From assembly GCF_029227915.1 (NCBI RefSeq), contig NC_079885.1:15573001-15637000 (forward strand): DNA of 64,000 nucleotides, read 5' to 3'. Both the position numbers and the translations under genes were made by a program. Every line of letters begins with the position of its first letter. Within the stretch, counting starts at the first letter, position 1. Below, piece after piece: positions 32,253 to 44,771 of this stretch. This stretch comes from Hydractinia symbiolongicarpus. Lineage: Eukaryota; Cnidaria; Hydrozoa; Anthoathecata; Hydractiniidae. The notes below the pieces were generated by a model. It had not been told where the DNA came from, did no database searches, and saw nothing but the letters and a program-made list of their open reading frames with translations.

Positions 32253-32702
32253 ATTGACTTTTTCACGTTACATTATTTATCATTACGACTGTGACGTATC
32301 TTTTTTACGAAATAGCCGCTGAGTAAATCAAGAAAGAGACATGATTAGAAGTTGCTTTCCCTTCAAAACGGCTACGATCTGGCAGCAATAAATGCGCCAA
32401 GTCGCAAATGAATGGATTACGAGCGTCAGACAAAGAAAATGGCGATGTAGTAACTTTGCTAATTAACTTTGTCATATGAAAATTAAGTCGGAAAGCACCC
32501 TAGATTTCCTTCGTTGGAACTTTTTACCGGAAATCATAAAGCGCATGGTTGTCGTAATTAATGGATAGCGCTTGAAATGAGCTTTCAAATGCACATAAAA
32601 ACGACCTTTTTCGGATGATCCAGTCAAAAAATATGACCTTTAAAGTTTAAACCATTTTCGATGTAATGTGCTAATAAATCGTAGATATCTGCCCGTTTGT
32701 TT

Positions 32703-32821
32703 GTTTACGACCATACCACGATGAACACACCTGTTCTCGTCCGATCACGGAAGTTAAGCATCGTCGGGCCGGGATAGTACTTGGATGGGGGACCGCCTGG
32801 GAACTCCCGGTGTCGTAGGCT
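32703..32821 (+). rRNA. 5S rRNA: 5S rRNA gene, copy 58 (T3)
   Basis: Complete gene, T3 allele. Type A spacer upstream with cgacctttttcgg and gtcaaaaaatatg, shared with copy 64. Its counterpart copy 88 differs at position 87. Confidence 0.97.
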
Positions 32822-33271
32822 ATTGACTTTTTCACGTTACATTATTTATCATTACGACTGTGACGTATCTTTTTTACGAAATAGCCGCTGAGTAAATCAA
32901 GAAAGAGACATGATTAGAAGTTGCTTTCCCTTCAAAACGGCTACGATCTGGCAGCAATAAATGCGCCAAGTCGCAAATGAATGGATTACGAGCGTCAGAC
33001 AAAAAAAATGGCGATGTAGTTAATTTGCTAATTAACTTTGTCATATGAAAATTAAGTCTAAAAGTACCCTAGATTGCCTTCGTTGGAACTTTTTACCGGA
33101 AATCTTAAAGCGCATGGTTGTCGTAATTAATCGATAGCGCTTGAAATGAGCTTTCAAATGCACATAAACACGACCTATTTCGGATAATCCAGTCAAGAAA
33201 TATGACCTTTAAAGTTTAAACCATTTTCGATGTAATGTGCTAATAAATCGTAGATATCTGCCCGTTTGTTT

Positions 33272-33390
33272 GTCTACGACCATACCACGATGAACACACC
33301 TGTTCTCGTCCGATCACGGAAGTTAAGCATCGTTGGGCCGGGATAGTACTTGGATGGGGGACCGCCTGGGAACTCCCGGTGTCGTAGGCT
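33272..33390 (+). rRNA. 5S rRNA: 5S rRNA gene, copy 59 (T63)
   Basis: Complete gene, T63 allele. Type B spacer upstream with aagtctaaaagtacc. Confidence 0.97.
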
Positions 33391-33840
33391 ATTGACTTTT
33401 TCACGTTACATTATTTATCATTACGACTGTGACGTATCTTTTTTACGAAATAGCCGCTGAGTAAATCAAGAAAGAGACATGATTAGAAGTTGCTTTCCCT
33501 TCAAAACGGCTACGATCTGGCAGCAATAAATGCGCCAAGTCGCAAATGAATGGATTACGAGCGTCAGACAAAGAAAATGGCGATGTAGTAACTTTGCTAA
33601 TTAACTTTGTCATATGAAAATTAAGTCGGAAAGCACCCTAGATTTCCTTCGTTGGAACTTTTTACCGGAAATCATAAAGCGCATTATTGTTGTCAAGAAT
33701 CGATAGCGCTTAAAAAGAGCTGTCAAACGCACATAAACACGACCTATTTCGAATGATCCAGTCAAGAAATATGACCTTTAAAGTTTGAACCATTTCCGAT
33801 GTAATGTTCTAATAAATCGTAGATATCTGCCCGATTGTTT

Positions 33841-33959
33841 GTCTACGACCATACCACGATGAACACACCTGTTCTCGTCCGATCACGGAAGTTAAGCATC
33901 GTCGGGCCGGGATAGTACTTGGATGGGGGACCGCCTGGGAACTCCCGGTGTCGTAGGCT
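33841..33959 (+). rRNA. 5S rRNA: 5S rRNA gene, copy 60 (reference allele)
   Basis: Complete gene identical to copy 15, but the promoter-proximal spacer has three changes (catttccg, aatgttctaat, cccgattgtttg). The TATA-like element is intact. Confidence 0.97.
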
Positions 33960-34409
33960 ATTGACTTTTTCACGTTACATTATTTATCATTACGACTGTG
34001 ACGTATCTTTTTTACGAAATAGCCGCTGAGTAAATCAAGAAAGAGACATGATTAGAAGTTGCTTTCCCTTCAAAACGGCTACGATCTGGCAGCAATAAAT
34101 GCGCCAAGTCGCAAATGAATGGATTACGAGCGTCAGACAAAGAAAATGGCGATGTAGTAACTTTGCTAATTAACTTTGTCATATGAAAATTAAGTCGGAA
34201 AGCACCCTAGATTTCCATCGTTGGAACTTTTTACCGGAAATCATAAAGCGCATGGTTGTCGTAATTAATGGATAGCGCTTGAAATGAGCTTTCAAATGCA
34301 CATAAACACGACCTATTTCGAATGATCCAGTCAAGAAATATGACCTTTAAAGTTTGAACCATTTTCGATGTAATGTGCTAATAAATCGTAGATATCTGCC
34401 CGTTTGTTT

Positions 34410-34528
34410 GTCTACGACCATACCACGATGAACACACCTGTTCTCGTCCGATCACGGAAGTTAAGCATCGTCGGGCCGGGATAGTACTTGGATGGGGGAC
34501 CGCCTGGGAACTCCCGGTGTCGTAGGCT
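34410..34528 (+). rRNA. 5S rRNA: 5S rRNA gene, copy 61 (reference allele)
   Basis: Complete gene identical to copy 15. A/C chimeric spacer upstream with agatttccatcg. Confidence 0.97.
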
Positions 34529-34978
34529 ATTGACTTTTTCACGTTACATTATTTATCATTACGACTGTGACGTATCTTTTTTACGAAATAGCCGCTGAGT
34601 AAATCAAGAAAGAGACATGATTAGAAGTTGCTTTCCCTTCAAAACGGCTACGATCTGGCAGCAATAAATGCGCCAAGTCGCAAATGAATGGATTACAAGC
34701 GTCAGACAAAGAAAATGGCGATGTAGTTACTTTGCTAATTAACTTTGTCATAATAAAATTAAGTCGGAAAGCACCCTAGATTTCCTTCGTTGGAACTTTT
34801 TACCGGAAATCATAAAGCGCATTATTGTTGTCAAGAATCGATAGCGCTTAAAAAGAGCTGTCAAACGCACATAAACACGACCTATTTCGAATGATCCAGT
34901 CAAGAAATATGACCTTTAAAGTTTGAACCATTTTCGATGTAATGTGCTAATAAATCGTAGATATCTGCCCGTTTGTTT

Positions 34979-35097
34979 GTCTGCGACCATACCACGATGA
35001 ACACACCTGTTCTCGTCCGATCACGGAAGTTAAGCATCGTCGGGCCGGGATAGTACTTGGATGGGGGACCGCCTGGGAACTCCCGGTGTCGTAGGCT
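34979..35097 (+). rRNA. 5S rRNA: 5S rRNA gene, copy 62 (G5)
   Basis: Complete gene with A5G, giving a G5-U114 wobble in helix I. Type C spacer upstream. Counterpart copy 92. Confidence 0.96.
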
Positions 35098-35547
35098 ATT
35101 GACTTTTTCACGTTACATTATTTATCATTACGACTGTGACGTATCTTTTTTACGAAATAGCCGCTGAGTAAATCAAGAAAGAGACATGATTACAAGTTGC
35201 TTTCCCTTCAAAACGGCTACGATCTGGCAGCAATAAATGCGCCAAGTCGCAAATGAATGGATTACGAGCGTCAGACAAAGAAAATGGCGATGTAGTAACT
35301 TTGCTAATTAACTTTGTCATATGAAAATTAAGTCGGAAAGCACCCTAGATTTCCTTCGTTGGAACTTTTTACCGGAAATCATAAAGCGCATGGTTGTCGT
35401 AATTAATGGATAGCGCTTGAAATGAGCTTTCAAATGCACATAAAAACGACCTATTTCGGATGATCCAGTCAAGAAATATGACCTTTAAAGTTTAAACCAT
35501 TTTCGATGTAATGTGCTAATAAATCGTAGATATCTGCCCGTTTGTTT

Positions 35548-35666
35548 GTTTACGACCATACCACGATGAACACACCTGTTCTCGTCCGATCACAGAAGTT
35601 AAGCATCGTCGGGCCGGGATAGTACTTGAATGGGGCACCGCCTGGGAACTCCCGGTGTCGTAGGCT
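35548..35666 (+). rRNA. 5S rRNA: 5S rRNA gene, copy 63 (T3, A47, A82, C89)
   Basis: Complete gene with two box C changes (TTGAATGGGGCACC). A82 mismatches C94 in helix IV and C89 alters loop D. A47 as in copy 49. Type A spacer upstream. Counterpart copy 93. Possibly weakly transcribed. Confidence 0.93.
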
Positions 35667-36116
35667 ATTGACTTTTTCACGTTACATTATTTATCATTAC
35701 GACTGTGACGTATCTTTTTTACGAAATAGCCGCTGAGTAAATCAAGAAAGAGACATGATTAGAAGTTGCTTTCCCTTCAAAACGGCTACGATCTGGCAGC
35801 AATAAATGCGCCAAGTCGCAAATGAATGGATTACGAGCGTCAGACAAAGAAAATGGCGATGTAGTAACTTTGCTAATTAACTTTGTCATATGAAAATTAA
35901 GTCGGAAAGCACCCTAGATTTCCTTCGTTGGAACTTTTTACCGGAAATCATAAAGCGCATGGTTGTCGTAATTAATGGATAGCGCTTGAAATGAGCTTTC
36001 AAATACACATAAAAACGACCTTTTTCGGATGATCCAGTCAAAAAATATGACCTTTAAAGTTTAAACCATTTTCGATGTAATGTGCTAATAAATCGTAGAT
36101 ATCTGCCCGTTTGTTT

Positions 36117-36235
36117 GTTTACGACCATACCACGATGAACACACCTGTTCTCGTCCGATCACGGAAGTTAAGCATCGTCGGGCCGGGATAGTACTTGGAT
36201 GGGGGACCGCCTCGGAACTCCCGGTGTCGTAGACT
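36117..36235 (+). rRNA. 5S rRNA: 5S rRNA gene, copy 64 (T3, C97, A117)
   Basis: Complete gene. G97C (GCCTCGGAAC) changes the last base of box C and the U79-G97 contact at the foot of helix IV. A117 as in copy 4. Type A spacer upstream with aaatacacat. Counterpart copy 94. Confidence 0.94.
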
Positions 36236-36685
36236 ATTGACTTTTTCACGTTACATTATTTATCATTACGACTGTGACGTATCTTTTTTACGAAATAGCC
36301 GCTGAGTAAATCAAGAAAGAGACATGATTAGAAGTTGCTTTCCCTTCAAAACGGCTACGATCTGGCAGCAATAAATGCGCCAAGTCGCAAATGAATGGAT
36401 TACGAGCGTCAGACAAAAAAAATGGCGATGTAGTTAATTTGCTAATTAACTTTGTCATATGAAAATTAAGTCTGAAAGTACCCTAGATTGCCTTCGTTGG
36501 AACTTTTTACCGGAAATCTTAAAGCGCATGGTTGTCGTAATTAATCGATAGCGCTTGAAATGAGCTTTCAAATGCACATAAACACGACCTATTTCGGATA
36601 ATCCAGTCAAGAAATATGACCTTTAAAGTTTAAACCATTTTCGATGTAATGTGCTAATAAATCGTAGATATCTGCCCGTTTGTTT

Positions 36686-36804
36686 GTCTACGACCATACC
36701 ACGATGAACACACCTGTTCTCGTCCGATCACGGAAGTTAAGCATCGTTGGGCCGGGATAGTACTTGGATGGGGGACCGCCTGGGAACTCCCGGTGTCGTA
36801 GGCT
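36686..36804 (+). rRNA. 5S rRNA: 5S rRNA gene, copy 65 (T63)
   Basis: Complete gene, T63 allele. Type B spacer upstream. Confidence 0.97.
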
Positions 36805-37254
36805 ATTGACTTTTTCACGTTACATTATTTATCATTACGACTGTGACGTATCTTTTTTACGAAATAGCCGCTGAGTAAATCAAGAAAGAGACATGATTAG
36901 AAGTTGCTTTCCCTTCAAAACGGCTACGATCTGGCAGCAATAAATGCGCCAAGTCGCAAATGAATGGATTACGAGCGTCAGACAAAGAAAATGGCGATGT
37001 AGTAACTTTGCTAATTAACTTTGTCATATGAAAATTAAGTCGGAAAGCACCCTAGATTTCCTTCGTTGGAACTTTTTACGGGAAATCATAAAGCGCATGG
37101 TTGTCGTAATTAATGGATAGCGCTTGAAATGAGCTTTCAAATGCACATAAACACGACCTATTTCGAATGATCCAGTCAAGAAATATGACCTTTAAAGTTT
37201 GAACCATTTTCGATGTAATGTGCTAATAAATCGTAGATATCTGCCTGTTTGTTT

Positions 37255-37373
37255 GTCTACGACCATACCACGATGAACACACCTGTTCTCGTCCGATCAC
37301 GGAAGTTAAGCATCGTCGGGCCGGGATAGTACTTGGATGGGGGACCGCCTGGGAACTCCCGGTGTCGTAGGCT
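37255..37373 (+). rRNA. 5S rRNA: 5S rRNA gene, copy 66 (reference allele)
   Basis: Complete gene identical to copy 15. A/C chimeric spacer upstream with tttacgggaaatc and tctgcctgtttg. Confidence 0.97.
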
Positions 37374-37823
37374 ATTGACTTTTTCACGTTACATTATTTA
37401 TCATTACGACTGTGACGTATCTTTTTTACGAAATAGCCGCTGAGTAAATCAAGAAAGAGACATGATTAGAAGTTGCTTTCCCTTCAAAACGGCTACGATC
37501 TGGCAGCAATAAATGCGCCAAGTCGCAAATGAATGGATTACAAGCGTCAGACAAAGAAAATGGCGATGTAGTTACTTTGCTAATCAACTTTGTCATAATA
37601 AAATTAAGTCGGAAAGCACCCTAGATTTCCTTCGTTGGAACTTTTGACCGGAAATCATAAAGCGCATTATTGTTGTCAAGAATCGATAGCGCTTAAAAAG
37701 AGCTATCAAACGCACATAAACACGACCTATTTCGAATGATCCAGTCAAGAAATATGACCTTTAAAGTTTGAACCATTTTCGATGTAATGTGCTAATAAAT
37801 CGTAGATATCTGCCCGTTTGTTT

Positions 37824-37942
37824 GTCTACGACCATACCACGATGAGCACACCTGTTCTCGTCCGATCACGGAAGTTAAGCATCGTCGGGCCGGGATAGTA
37901 CTTGGATGGGGGACCGCCTGGGAACTCCCGGTGTCGTAGGCT
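37824..37942 (+). rRNA. 5S rRNA: 5S rRNA gene, copy 67 (G23)
   Basis: Complete gene, G23 allele. Type C spacer upstream with cttttgaccgg and gctaatcaac. Confidence 0.97.
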
Positions 37943-38392
37943 ATTGACTTTTTCACGTTACATTATTTATCATTACGACTGTGACGTATCTTTTTTACGA
38001 AATAGCCGCTGAGTAAATCAAGAAAGAGACATGATTAGAAGTTGCTTTCCCTTCAAATCGGCTACGATCTGGCAGCAATAAATGCGCCAAGTCGCAAATG
38101 AATGGATTACGAGCGTCAGACAAAGAAAATGGCGATGTAGTAACTTTGCTAATTAACTTTGTCATATGAAAATTAAGTCGGAAAGCACCCTAGATTTCCT
38201 TCGTTGGAACTTTTTACCGGAAATCATAAAGCGCATGGTTGTCGTAATTAATGGATAGCGCTTGAAATGAGCTTTCAAATGCACATAAAAACGACCTATT
38301 TCGGATGATCCAGTCAAGAAATATGACCTTTAAAGTTTAAACCATTTTCGATGTAATGTGCTAATAAATCGTAGATATCTGCCCGTTTGTTT

Positions 38393-38511
38393 GTTTACGA
38401 CCATACCACGATGAACTCACCTGTTCTCGTCCGATCACGGAAGTTAAGCATCGTCGGGCCGGGATAGTACTTGGATGGGGGACCGCCTGGGAACTCCCGG
38501 TGTCGTAGGCT
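38393..38511 (+). rRNA. 5S rRNA: 5S rRNA gene, copy 68 (T3, T25)
   Basis: Complete gene with T3 and T25, as copies 1 and 98. Last gene of the first 17-kb block. Confidence 0.97.
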
Positions 38512-38962
38512 ATTGACTTTTTCACGTTACATTATTTATCATTACGACTGTGACGTATCTTTTTTACGAAATAGCCGCTGAGTAAATCAAGAAAGAGACA
38601 TGATTAGAAGTTGCTTTCCCTTCAAAACGGCTACGATCTGGCAGCAATAAATGCGCCAAGTCGCAAATGAATGGATTACGAGCGTCAGACAAAAAAAAAT
38701 GGCGATGTAGTTAATTTGCTAATTAACTTTGTCATATGAAAATTAAGTCTGAAAGTACCCTAGATTGCCTTCGTTGGAACTTTTTACCGGAAATCTTAAA
38801 GCGCATGGTTGTCGTAAAGAATCGATAGCGCTTGAAATGAGCTTTCAAATGCACATAAACACGACCTATTTCGGATGATCCAGTCAAGAAATATGACCTT
38901 TAAAGTTTAAACCATTTTCGATGTAATGTGCTAATAAATCGTAGATATCTGCCCGTTTGTTT

Positions 38963-39081
38963 GTCTACGACCATACCACGATGAACACACCTGTTCTCGT
39001 CCGATCACGGAAGTTAAGCATCGTCGGGCCAGGATAGTACTTGGATGGGGGACCGCCTGGGAACTCCCGGTGTCGTAGGCT
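38963..39081 (+). rRNA. 5S rRNA: 5S rRNA gene, copy 69 (A69)
   Basis: Complete gene with A69, counterpart of copy 39. The spacer upstream holds the block junction: B-type left (A9, tagattgcc), F-type right (gtcgtaaagaatcg); 570 bp from copy 68. Confidence 0.95.
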
Positions 39082-39531
39082 ATTGACTTTTTCACGTTAC
39101 ATTATTTATCATTACGACTGTGACGTATCTTTTTTACGCAATAGCCGCTGAGTAAATCAAGTAAGGGACGTGATTAGAAGATGCTTTCCCTTCAAAACGG
39201 CTACAATCTTGCTGCAATAAATGCGCCACGTCGCAAATAAATGGATTACGAGCGTCAGACAAAGAAAATGGCGATGTAGTTACTTTGCTAATTAACTTTG
39301 TCATATGAAAATTAAGTCTGAAAGCACCCTAGATTTCCTTCGTTGGAACTTTTTACCGGAAATCTTAAAGCGCATGGTTGTCGTAAAGAATCGATAGCGC
39401 TTGAAATGAGCTTTCAAATGCACATAAACACGACCTATTTCGGATGATCCAGTCAAGAAATATGACCTTTAAAGTTTAAACCATTTTCGATGTAATGTGC
39501 TAATAAATCGTAGATATCTGCCCGTTTGTTT

Positions 39532-39650
39532 GTCTACGACCATACCACGATGAACACACCTGTTCTCGTCCGATCACGGAAGTTAAGCATCGCCGGGCCG
39601 GGATAGTACTTGGATGGGGGACCGCCTGGGAACTCCCGGTGTCGTAGGCT
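39532..39650 (+). rRNA. 5S rRNA: 5S rRNA gene, copy 70 (C62)
   Basis: Complete gene, counterpart of copy 40, with the same T62C. Type F spacer upstream. Confidence 0.95.
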
Positions 39651-40100
39651 ATTGACTTTTTCACGTTACATTATTTATCATTACGACTATGACGTATCTT
39701 TTTTACGAAATAGCCGCTGAGTAAATCAAGAAAGAGACATGATTAGAAGTTGCTTTCCCTTCAAAACGGCTACGATCTGGCAGCAATAAATGCGCCAAGT
39801 CGCAAATGAATGGATTACGAGCGTCAGACAAAGAAAATGGCGATGTAGTTAATTTGCTAATAAACTTTGTCATATGAAAATTAAGTCTGAAAGCACCCTA
39901 GATTTCCTTCGTTGGAACTTTTTACCGGAAATCTTAAAGCGCATGGTTGTCGTAAAGAATCGATAGCGCTTAAAAAGAGCTTTCAAATGCACATAAACAC
40001 GACCTATTTCGGATAATCCAGTCAAGAAATGTGACCTTTAAAGTTTAAACCATTTTCGATGTAATGTGCTAATAAATCGTAGATATCTGCCCGTTTGTTT

Positions 40101-40219
40101 GTTTACGACCATACCACGATGAGCACACCTGTTCTCGTCCGATCACGGAAGTTAAGCATCGTCGGGCCGGGATAGTACTTGGATGTAGGACCGCCTGGGA
40201 ACTCCCGGTGTCGTAGGCT
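40101..40219 (+). rRNA. 5S rRNA: 5S rRNA gene, copy 71 (T3, G23, T86, A87)
   Basis: Complete gene, counterpart of copy 41, with the same box C double change. Confidence 0.93.
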
Positions 40220-40669
40220 ATTGACTTTTTCACGTTACATTATTTATCATTACGACTGTGACGTATCTTTTTTACGAAATAGCCGCTGAGTAAATCAAGA
40301 AAGAGACATGATTAGCAGTTGCTTTCCCTTCAAAACGGCTACGATCTGGCAGCAATAAATGCGCCAAGTCGCAAATGAATGGATTACGAGCGTCAGACAA
40401 AGAAAATGGCGATGTAGTTAATTTGCTAATTAACTTTGTCATATGAAAATTAAGTCTGAAAGTACCCTAGATTGCCTTCGTTGAAACTTTTTACCGGAAA
40501 TCTTAATGCGCATGGTTGTCGTAATTAATCGATAGCGCTTGAAATGAGCTTTCAAATGCACATAAACACGACCTATTTCGGATAATCCAGTCAAGAAATA
40601 TGACCTTTAAAGTTTAAACCATTTTCGATGTAATGTGCTAAAAAATCGTAGATATCTGCCCGTTTGTTT

Positions 40670-40788
40670 GTCTACGACCATACCACGATGAACACACCTG
40701 TTCTCGTCCGATCACGTAAGTTAAGCATCGTTGGGTCGGGATAGTACTTGGATGGGGGACCGCCTGGGAACTCCCGGTGTCGTAGGCT
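40670..40788 (+). rRNA. 5S rRNA: 5S rRNA gene, copy 72 (T48, T63, T67)
   Basis: Complete gene, counterpart of copy 42, including the TAAAAAAT upstream element. Confidence 0.93.
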
Positions 40789-41238
40789 ATTGACTTTTTC
40801 ACGTTACATTATTTATCATTACGACTGGGACGTATCTTTTTTACGCAATAGCCGCTGAGTAAATCAAGAAAGAGACATGATTAGAAGTTGCTTTCCCTTC
40901 AAAACGGCTACAATCTTGCTGCAATAAATGCGCCACGTCGCAAATAAATGGATTACGAGCGTCAGACAAAGAAAATGGCGATGTAGTTACTTTGCTAATT
41001 AACTTTGTCATATGAAAATTAAGTCTGAAAGTACCCTAGATTGCCTTCGTTGGAACTTTTTACCGGAAATCTTAAAGCGCATTATTGTCGTAATTAATGG
41101 ATAGCGCTTGAAACGAGCTTTCAAATGCACATAAACACAACCTATTTCGGATAATCCAGTCAAGAAATATGACCTTTAAAATTTAAACCATTTTTGATGT
41201 AATGTGCTAATAAATCGTAGATATCTGCCCGTTTGTTT

Positions 41239-41357
41239 GTCTACGACCATACCACGATGAACACACCTGTTCTCGTCCGATCATGGAAGTTAAGCATCGT
41301 TGGGCCGGGATAGTACTTGGATGGGGGACCGCCTGGGAACTCCCGGTGTCGTAGGCT
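41239..41357 (+). rRNA. 5S rRNA: 5S rRNA gene, copy 73 (T46, T63)
   Basis: Complete gene, counterpart of copy 43. Type E spacer upstream. Confidence 0.95.
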
Positions 41358-41807
41358 ATTGACTTTTTCACGTTACATTATTTCTCATTAGGACTGGGAC
41401 GTATCTTTTTTACGCAATAGCCGCCGAGTAAATCAAGAAAGAGGCATGATTAGAAGTTGCTTTCCCTTCAAAACGACTACCATCGTGCTGCAATAAATGC
41501 GCCACGTCGCAAATGAATGGATTACAAGCGTCAGACAAAGAAAATAGCGATGTACTTACTTTGCTAACTAATTTTGTCATATGAAAATTAAGTCTGAAAG
41601 TACCCTAGATTTCCTTCGTTGGAACTTTTTACCGGAAATCTTAAAGCGCATTATTGTCGTAATTAATGAATAGCGCTTGAAATGAGCTTTCAAATGCACA
41701 TAAACACGACCTATTTCGGATAATCCATTCAAGAAATATGACCTTTAAAGTTTAAACCATATTCGATGTAATGTGCTAATAAATCGTAGATATCTGCCCG
41801 TTTGTTT

Positions 41808-41926
41808 GTCTACGACCATACCACGATGAACACACCTGTTCTCGTCAGATCACGGAAGTTAAGCATCGTTGGGCCGGGATAGTACTTGGATGGGGGACCG
41901 CCTGGGAACTCCCGGTGTCGTAGGCT
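41808..41926 (+). rRNA. 5S rRNA: 5S rRNA gene, copy 74 (A40, T63)
   Basis: Complete gene, counterpart of copy 44. Type D spacer upstream. Confidence 0.96.
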
Positions 41927-42376
41927 ATTGACTTTTTCACGTTACATTATTTATCATTACGACTGGGACGTATCTTTTTTACGCAATAGCCGCTGAGTAA
42001 ATCAAGAAAGAGACATGATTAGAAGTTGCTTTCCCTTCAAAACGGCTACGATCTGGCAGCAATAAATGCGCCAAGTCGCAAATGAATGGATTACGAGCGT
42101 CAGAAAAAGAAAATGGCGATGTAGTAACTTTGCTAATTAACTTTGTCATATGAAAATTAAGTCGGAAAGCACCCTAGATTTCCTTCGTTGGAACTTTTTA
42201 CCGGAAATCATAAAGCGCATTATTGTTGTCAAGAATCGATAGCGCTTAAAAAGAGCTGTCAAACGCACATAAACACGACCTATTTCGAATGATCCAGTCA
42301 AGAAATGTGACCTTTAAAGTTTGAACCATTTTCGATGTAATGTGCTAATAAATCGTAGATATCTGCCCGTTTGTTT

Positions 42377-42495
42377 GTCTACGACCATACCACGATGAAC
42401 ACACCTGTTCTCGTCCGATCACGGAAGTTAAGCATCGTCGGGCCGGGATAGTACTTGGATGGGGGACCGCCTGGGAACTCCCGGTGTCGTAGGCT
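42377..42495 (+). rRNA. 5S rRNA: 5S rRNA gene, copy 75 (reference allele)
   Basis: Complete gene, counterpart of copy 45, identical to copy 15. Confidence 0.97.
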
Positions 42496-42945
42496 ATTGA
42501 CTTTTTCACGTTACATTATTTATCATTACGACTGTGACGTATCTTTTTTACGAAATAGCCGCTGAGTAAATCAAGAAAGAGACATGATTAGAAGTTGCTT
42601 TCCCTTCAAAACGGCTACGATCTGGCAGCAATAAATGCGCCAAGTCGCAAATGAATGGATTACAAGCGTCAGACAAAGAAAATGGCGATGTAGTTACTTT
42701 GCTAATTAACTTTGTCATAATAAAATTAATTCGGAAAGCACCCTAGATTTCCTTCGTTGGAACTTTTTACCGGAAATCATAAAGCGCATTATTGTTGTCA
42801 AGAATCGATAGCGCTTAAAAAGAGCTGTCAAACGCACATAAACACGACCTATTTCGAATGATCCAGTCAAGAAATATGACCTTTAAAGTTTGAACCATTT
42901 TCGATGTAATGTGCTAATAAATCGTAGATATCTGCCCGTTTGTTT

Positions 42946-43064
42946 GTCTACGACCATACCACGATGAACACACCTGTTCTCGTCCGATCACGGAAGTTAA
43001 GCATCGTCGGGCCGGGATAGTACTTGGATGGGGGACCGCCTGGGAACTCCCGGTGTCGTAGGCT
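42946..43064 (+). rRNA. 5S rRNA: 5S rRNA gene, copy 76 (reference allele)
   Basis: Complete gene, counterpart of copy 46, identical to copy 15. Confidence 0.97.
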
Positions 43065-43514
43065 ATTGACTTTTTCACGTTACATTATTTATCATTACGA
43101 CTGTGACGTATCTTTTTTACGAAATAGCCGCTGAGTAAATCAAGAAAGAGACATGATTAGAAGTTGCTTTCCCTTCAAAACGGCTACAATCTTGCAGCAT
43201 TAAATGCGCCACGTCGCAAATAAATGGATTACGAGCGTCAGACAAAGAAAATGGCGATGTAGTAACTTTGCTAATTAACTTTGTCATATGAAAATTAAGT
43301 CGGAAAGCACCCTAGATTTCCTTCGTTGGAACTTTTTACCGGAAATCATAAAGCGCATGGTTGTCGTAATTAATGGATAGCGCTTGAAAGGAGCTTTCAA
43401 ATGCACATAAACACGACCTATTTCGAATGATCCAGTCAAGAAATATGACCTTTAAAGTTTGAACCATTTTCGATGTAATGTGCTAATAAATCGTAGATAT
43501 CTGCCCGTTTGTTT

Positions 43515-43633
43515 GTCTACGACCATACCACGATGAACACACCTGTTCTCGTCCGATCACGGAAGTTAAGCATCGTCGGGCCGGGATAGTACTTGGATGG
43601 GGGACCGCCTGGGAACTCCCGGTGTCGTAGGCA
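43515..43633 (+). rRNA. 5S rRNA: 5S rRNA gene, copy 77 (A119)
   Basis: Complete gene, counterpart of copy 47, with A after helix I. Confidence 0.96.
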
Positions 43634-44083
43634 ATTGACTTTTTCACGTTACATTATTTATCATTACGACTGTGACGTATCTTTTTTACGAAATAGCAGC
43701 TGAGTAAATCAAGAAAGAGACATGATTAGAAGTTGCTTTCCCTTCAAAACGGCTACGATCTGGCAGCAATAAATGCGCCAAGTCGCAAATGAATGGATTA
43801 CAAGCGTCAGACAAAGAAAATGGCGATGTAGTTACTTTGCTAATTAACTTTGTCATAATAAAATTAAGTCGGAAAGCACCCTAGATTTCCTTCGTTGGAA
43901 CTTTTTACCGGAAATCATAAAGCGCATTATTGTTGTCAAGAATCGATAGCGCTTAAAAAGAGCTGTCAAACGCACATAAACACGACCTATTTCGAATGAT
44001 CCAGTCAAGAAATATGACCTTTAAAGTTTGAACCATTTTCGATGTAATGTGCTAATAAATCGTAGATATCTGCCCGTTTGTTT

Positions 44084-44202
44084 GTCTACGACCATACCAC
44101 GATGAACACACCTGTTCTCGTCCGATCACGGAAGTTAAGCATCGTCGGGCCGGGATAGTACTTGGATGGGGGACCGCCTGGGAACTCCCGGTGTCGTAGG
44201 CT
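44084..44202 (+). rRNA. 5S rRNA: 5S rRNA gene, copy 78 (reference allele)
   Basis: Complete gene, counterpart of copy 48, identical to copy 15. Confidence 0.97.
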
Positions 44203-44652
44203 ATTGACTTTTTCACGTTACATTATTTATCATTACGACTGTGACGTATCTTTTTTACGAAATAGCCGCTGAGTAAATCAAGAAAGAGACATGATTAGAA
44301 GTTGCTTTCCCTTCAAAACGGCTACGATCTGGCAGCAATAAATGCGCCAAGTCGCAAATGAATGGATTACGAGCGTCAGACAAAGAAAATGGCGATGTAG
44401 TAACTTTGCTAATTAACTTTGTCATATGAAAATTAAGTTGGAAAGCACCCTAGATTTCCTTCGTTGGAACTTTTTACCGGAAATCATAAAGCGCATGGTT
44501 GTCGTAATTAATGGATAGCGCTTGAAATGAGCTTTCAAATGCACATAAAAACGACCTATTTCGGATGATCCAGTCAAGAAATATGACCTTTAAAGTTTAA
44601 ACCATTTTCGATGTAATGTGCTAATAAATCGTAGATATCTGCCCGTTTGTTT

Positions 44653-44771
44653 GTTTACGACCATACCACGATGAACACACCTGTTCTCGTCCGATCACAG
44701 AAGTTAAGCATCGACGGGCCGGGATAGTACTTGGATGGGGGACCGCCTGGGAACTCCCGGTGTCGTAGGCT
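44653..44771 (+). rRNA. 5S rRNA: 5S rRNA gene, copy 79 (T3, A47, A62)
   Basis: Complete gene, counterpart of copy 49, with the same helix II and III changes. Confidence 0.94.

Larger units (their letters stand above)
21697..38767 (+). repeat. 17,071-bp higher-order block, first copy (30 units)
   Basis: Copies 39-68 with their spacers recur as copies 69-98 at a constant offset of 17,071 bp. Private variants recur in the same order: A69; C62; T86 A87; T48 T67; T46; A119; A47 A62; C114; T40; G5; A82 C89; C97 A117. Only three single-base differences were noticed by eye: 32789 G, 35200 C and 38232 C here, against 49860 A, 52271 T and 55303 A in the second copy. Confidence 0.92.
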
